Below the pieces are notes generated by a model. That model was not told the origin of the DNA, searched no databases, and saw nothing but the letters and a program-made list of their open reading frames with translations. 64,000 nt of DNA, taken from assembly GCA_006937955.1 (NCBI GenBank), contig SSNP01000052.1:3213560-3277559 (forward strand), in the 5' to 3' direction. The DNA is from Pachypanchax playfairii. Lineage: Eukaryota; Chordata; Actinopteri; Cyprinodontiformes; Aplocheilidae. The position numbers and the translations under genes were made by a program. This document shows, one piece after another, positions 61,675-64,000 of this stretch (position 1 is its first letter; every line of letters begins with the position of its first letter).

Positions 61675-61885
61675 TTACTGACCACTCAAAGCACTTTTAC
61701 ACAACAAGTTACATTCACCCATTCACACACACACTCACCCCAGTTTGCAAATTATGAGTCTACATGAGATTCAGTGTCTCACACTGGGACATTTTGACTT
61801 GTGGAGGAGGAAGCTGGACTCAAACCACCAACCTCCTGATTGGAAACCATCTGTTCTTCTTACTGAGCCACATCCAGTCAGTATT
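61675..61885 (-). repeat. Second tRNA-like dispersed repeat
   Basis: Read on the minus strand it begins GACTGGATGTGGCTCAGTAA, followed by a box-B-like GGTTTGAGTCC, a GAATGGGTGAATGTAACTTG phrase and ends near AAGTGCTTTGAGTGG. This order matches a different common fish repeat whose sense ends 'gtgctttgagtg'. It sits directly beside the SINE at 61358. Confidence 0.55.
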
Positions 61886-61916
61886 ACAGCATGAAAAATA
61901 TGTTTCAGAAAACCTT

Positions 61917-61922
61917 TTTATT
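61917..61922 (-). promoter_or_regulatory. AATAAA motif downstream of the candidate minus-strand gene
   Basis: Polyadenylation-type hexamer about 180 bases past the candidate stop at 62103. It supports that model only weakly, since such motifs are frequent in AT-rich DNA. Confidence 0.2.
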
Positions 61923-62102
61923 TATGAGCTTTTTTTATAATATATAAACAGAATGTTTAATGTGATTTAAGTTGAATAAACCAGCTCCAATAATGAGGTT
62001 TTAAACAGACAAACTAACATCTGAAAACATTTTTTTCCTTCCGTGTGACTGTGACATGACAGCAGAGCTTGTACAGTAGTTTAATGTCCCTCTTGAACTC
62101 CT

Positions 62103-63121
62103 TCAACCTTTCAAGGCCCCCTCCCCTCCTATCATGAGCCGCCCGCCCTTCTCTGGGTGTGTGGAGATGCTGTAGAGGACTGAAGAGACGCTGGTACACG
62201 GTAAACACAGCAGCCGGTGGAGGACGTCAGCTTCCTGTAAGACACTGAGACAAGACAGAGACACAGCAGCAGATGTAAGATGGTTTTCTTCTTCTCTGGT
62301 TTCAGATCAGCCCTGACAAGTTTCTTTCTTGTGTATCATCTTTACTTCAAAAACAGTCCCTTGTTTGTGTCTGCTCTCTTCTTATTAGGGTTTCAATTAT
62401 CTGTTTTTAAATGCTTTAAAGTTGTTCAAGTAAGACTAGAAATCTTGTGAATCTTGCATCTTAAATAATGTAATATTCTTTGTGTTTAATTGTGTTCAGT
62501 TGTTCAGTTAAAATGAAAACTAGGGGATCAAAGCAGGACTGCAATCAGAAAATGTATCTGTCTTCATTAGGTGTGAATTTTATTAAATACAACAGATAAT
62601 TTAAAATGATTTAATTTCCAAAGTGTTTGATTCAAAAGAACACAAAGAACGACTGGTTAATTTCAGAAGCTTAAATAGATATTATTAGACTGTTTGTCGC
62701 ATTTTTAGAATCAACTTTTGTTCTGAGTTCATTTTAGTAAAAAAGTGGAAGCCAAACTTTTATCACTGATTTCATATTTGATTTATTTCAGTGAGTATTT
62801 AATCCAGCTGATGTGTCAGGTCTCAACATCAGTTAAAAGTTTTCGTTGGTTCATCAGATGTTCTGAAGCAGAATGATCTCAGATCACTGAGTTCGCTCCA
62901 TCTCCTCTCTGCCCTCTATGAACTTTTCGTTTTTCCGTCCAAGTTTACTCGTGACACGTTGGCAAACGCAACATCTCTCTCACCTTCTCCTCCTTCGTCT
63001 TATCAAGACCGTTTGACACAGTAGATCTCTCTCTGGTTTGCGTTCCTCTCTGTGAGTAGAGTCTGTCTTCATGCTGGTGGGATCTGAAGGACAGGTCCAG
63101 GAGCGATAGGTTCCCATACAT
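62103..63121 (-). CDS. Candidate two-exon small gene, unknown protein (89 aa)
   Basis: The possible exon 1 at 62984-63121 starts with ATG at 63121, preceded in frame by a stop eight codons upstream. It gives 46 residues, beginning MYGNLSLLDLSFRSHQ and ending SNGLDKTKEEK, up to an AAG|GTGAGAG donor. The possible exon 2 at 62103-62234 follows a good acceptor (GTCTCAGTGTCTTACAG). It gives 43 residues, beginning EADVLHRLLCLPCTS and including GGRLMIGGEGALKG, to TGA. Both junctions are phase 0, so the frame is kept across a 749-base intron. I recognise no domain, see no signal peptide, and the composition is not decisive. It could be chance, or part of a longer gene with further exons. It would be transcribed head-to-tail upstream of the transcobalamin-like gene. 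Confidence 0.22.
62235..62983. other. Candidate intron / noncoding stretch
   Basis: AT-rich sequence between the two candidate exons. No other element is seen. Confidence 0.4.
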
Positions 63122-64000
63122 TGGCTTGACTTGGTGCTAGTGTACCTGAGAGTGTAGAAGTTTTTCCCATGATGGTAACTCCATTCATGCTCCTGAGCAG
63201 ATCAAGGGTAGAAAATTAATCTGATTTTAATCCTCACAGGGATTAAAAAACCCATGAGTTATTAAATACGACTTCTGCTTCAAACTGTACAAATTACTGC
63301 TCAACAAAAGACTTGGGAACGTTTTACAGAAGAAAGGAGATTAGACACGTCACCATTCTGATAGTCAGTAATCACCTCAGTCACAGGAGAATTTTATTTC
63401 TGCATTAATGGCAATTAAGTGGTTTTTGTTGCTGATTTTTTTCCTGTAACTTCAGATTTAAAATTTCTATCAGATAACAATGATCAGTAAAAATGTGATA
63501 CAAACATGATCAAAACTTTGACTACAATGACACAAAGGTTTTCACAGTGTTTTGTAGAAAATGACCACATGATTATCTGTCATCTTTATTTCATCAGACT
63601 CTGCTGTTACACACTGTGATTATTGTGTTAATAAAACAAAAAGAGTTTAAAAAATAATGAAACTATTTTAGAAACAGCTTTGAGGTGATGGAGGAGGTAA
63701 ATTTTTATGAACTAAGGTTAAATGTTTCCCCTTCTGAGGGTCTGAAAGGTATATTTGAGTCCTCCACTAGTAAATTGTACATGTATGTACTGATTATTGT
63801 AAATGTTAGAGTACCGTGGCAGAACATCATGTGTTTGACGGGGAAAAGTAAAAAAAATACTTTTTATAAAGACTTTATAGAATTTATCTTTAAAAAGAAC
63901 TTTGAAAAAAAGTATTTGCACTTTGATTTTTGAAGCCATGTAAATGCAGAAAGTATCTGAACCCCTTCTCTACTTGGAGATAGATAATAAGACACTTCTG
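63122..64000. other. Noncoding stretch to window end
   Basis: AT-rich, with two overlapping short frames on opposite strands at 63685-63939 that have no recognisable content. Confidence 0.45.

Overview
The window looks like nuclear DNA of a teleost fish, probably a spiny-rayed (percomorph) type. It is AT-rich and intron- or intergenic-like, with vertebrate splice sites, fish-type tRNA-derived SINEs, decayed CR1/L2/Rex-like LINEs, hAT- and Harbinger-like DNA elements, and many micro- and minisatellites. I see no operons, CRISPR arrays or bacterial signals.

Only one protein gene can be supported exon by exon. It lies on the minus strand at 59045-60177 and has four coding exons. It encodes a 133-residue secreted protein made of a signal peptide plus a single transcobalamin/intrinsic-factor-type C-terminal (beta, DUF4430) domain. 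Two weaker candidates flank it: a possible plus-strand terminal exon at 57870-57978, convergent with it, and a possible two-exon minus-strand gene of 89 codons at 62103-63121. Neither candidate belongs to a family I recognise.

The rest, by region. 1-12 kb is AT-rich noncoding DNA with a 9-bp E-box-like array, hAT remnants, a LINE 3' end and two copies of one dispersed repeat family (the second near 19.4 kb). At 12.1-12.6 kb there is a seven-copy 68-bp minisatellite inside a dispersed repeat. 13-29 kb is noncoding with SINE fragments, a TCTG microsatellite and stretches that may be conserved noncoding DNA. 29.8-31.55 kb holds a layered structure: a LINE reverse-transcriptase fragment, a 647-bp Harbinger-like MITE inserted into it with a TAA target duplication, then a 36-bp minisatellite that appears to be amplified from the LINE's own 3' coding end. 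32.58-35.23 kb is a roughly 2.65-kb array of an 18-bp unit, open in all six frames and so a source of false 750-900-codon ORFs. 36-57 kb is noncoding, with low-complexity tracts, a 10-N gap inside a poly-G run, two further LINE fragments, SINEs and two sizeable inverted repeats. 57.8-63.1 kb is the gene-bearing end.

I find no evidence of a novel multi-gene system. The points most worth checking are the beta-domain-only transcobalamin-like gene, the two retroelement-seeded minisatellites, the 18-bp array and the two candidate exon sets.
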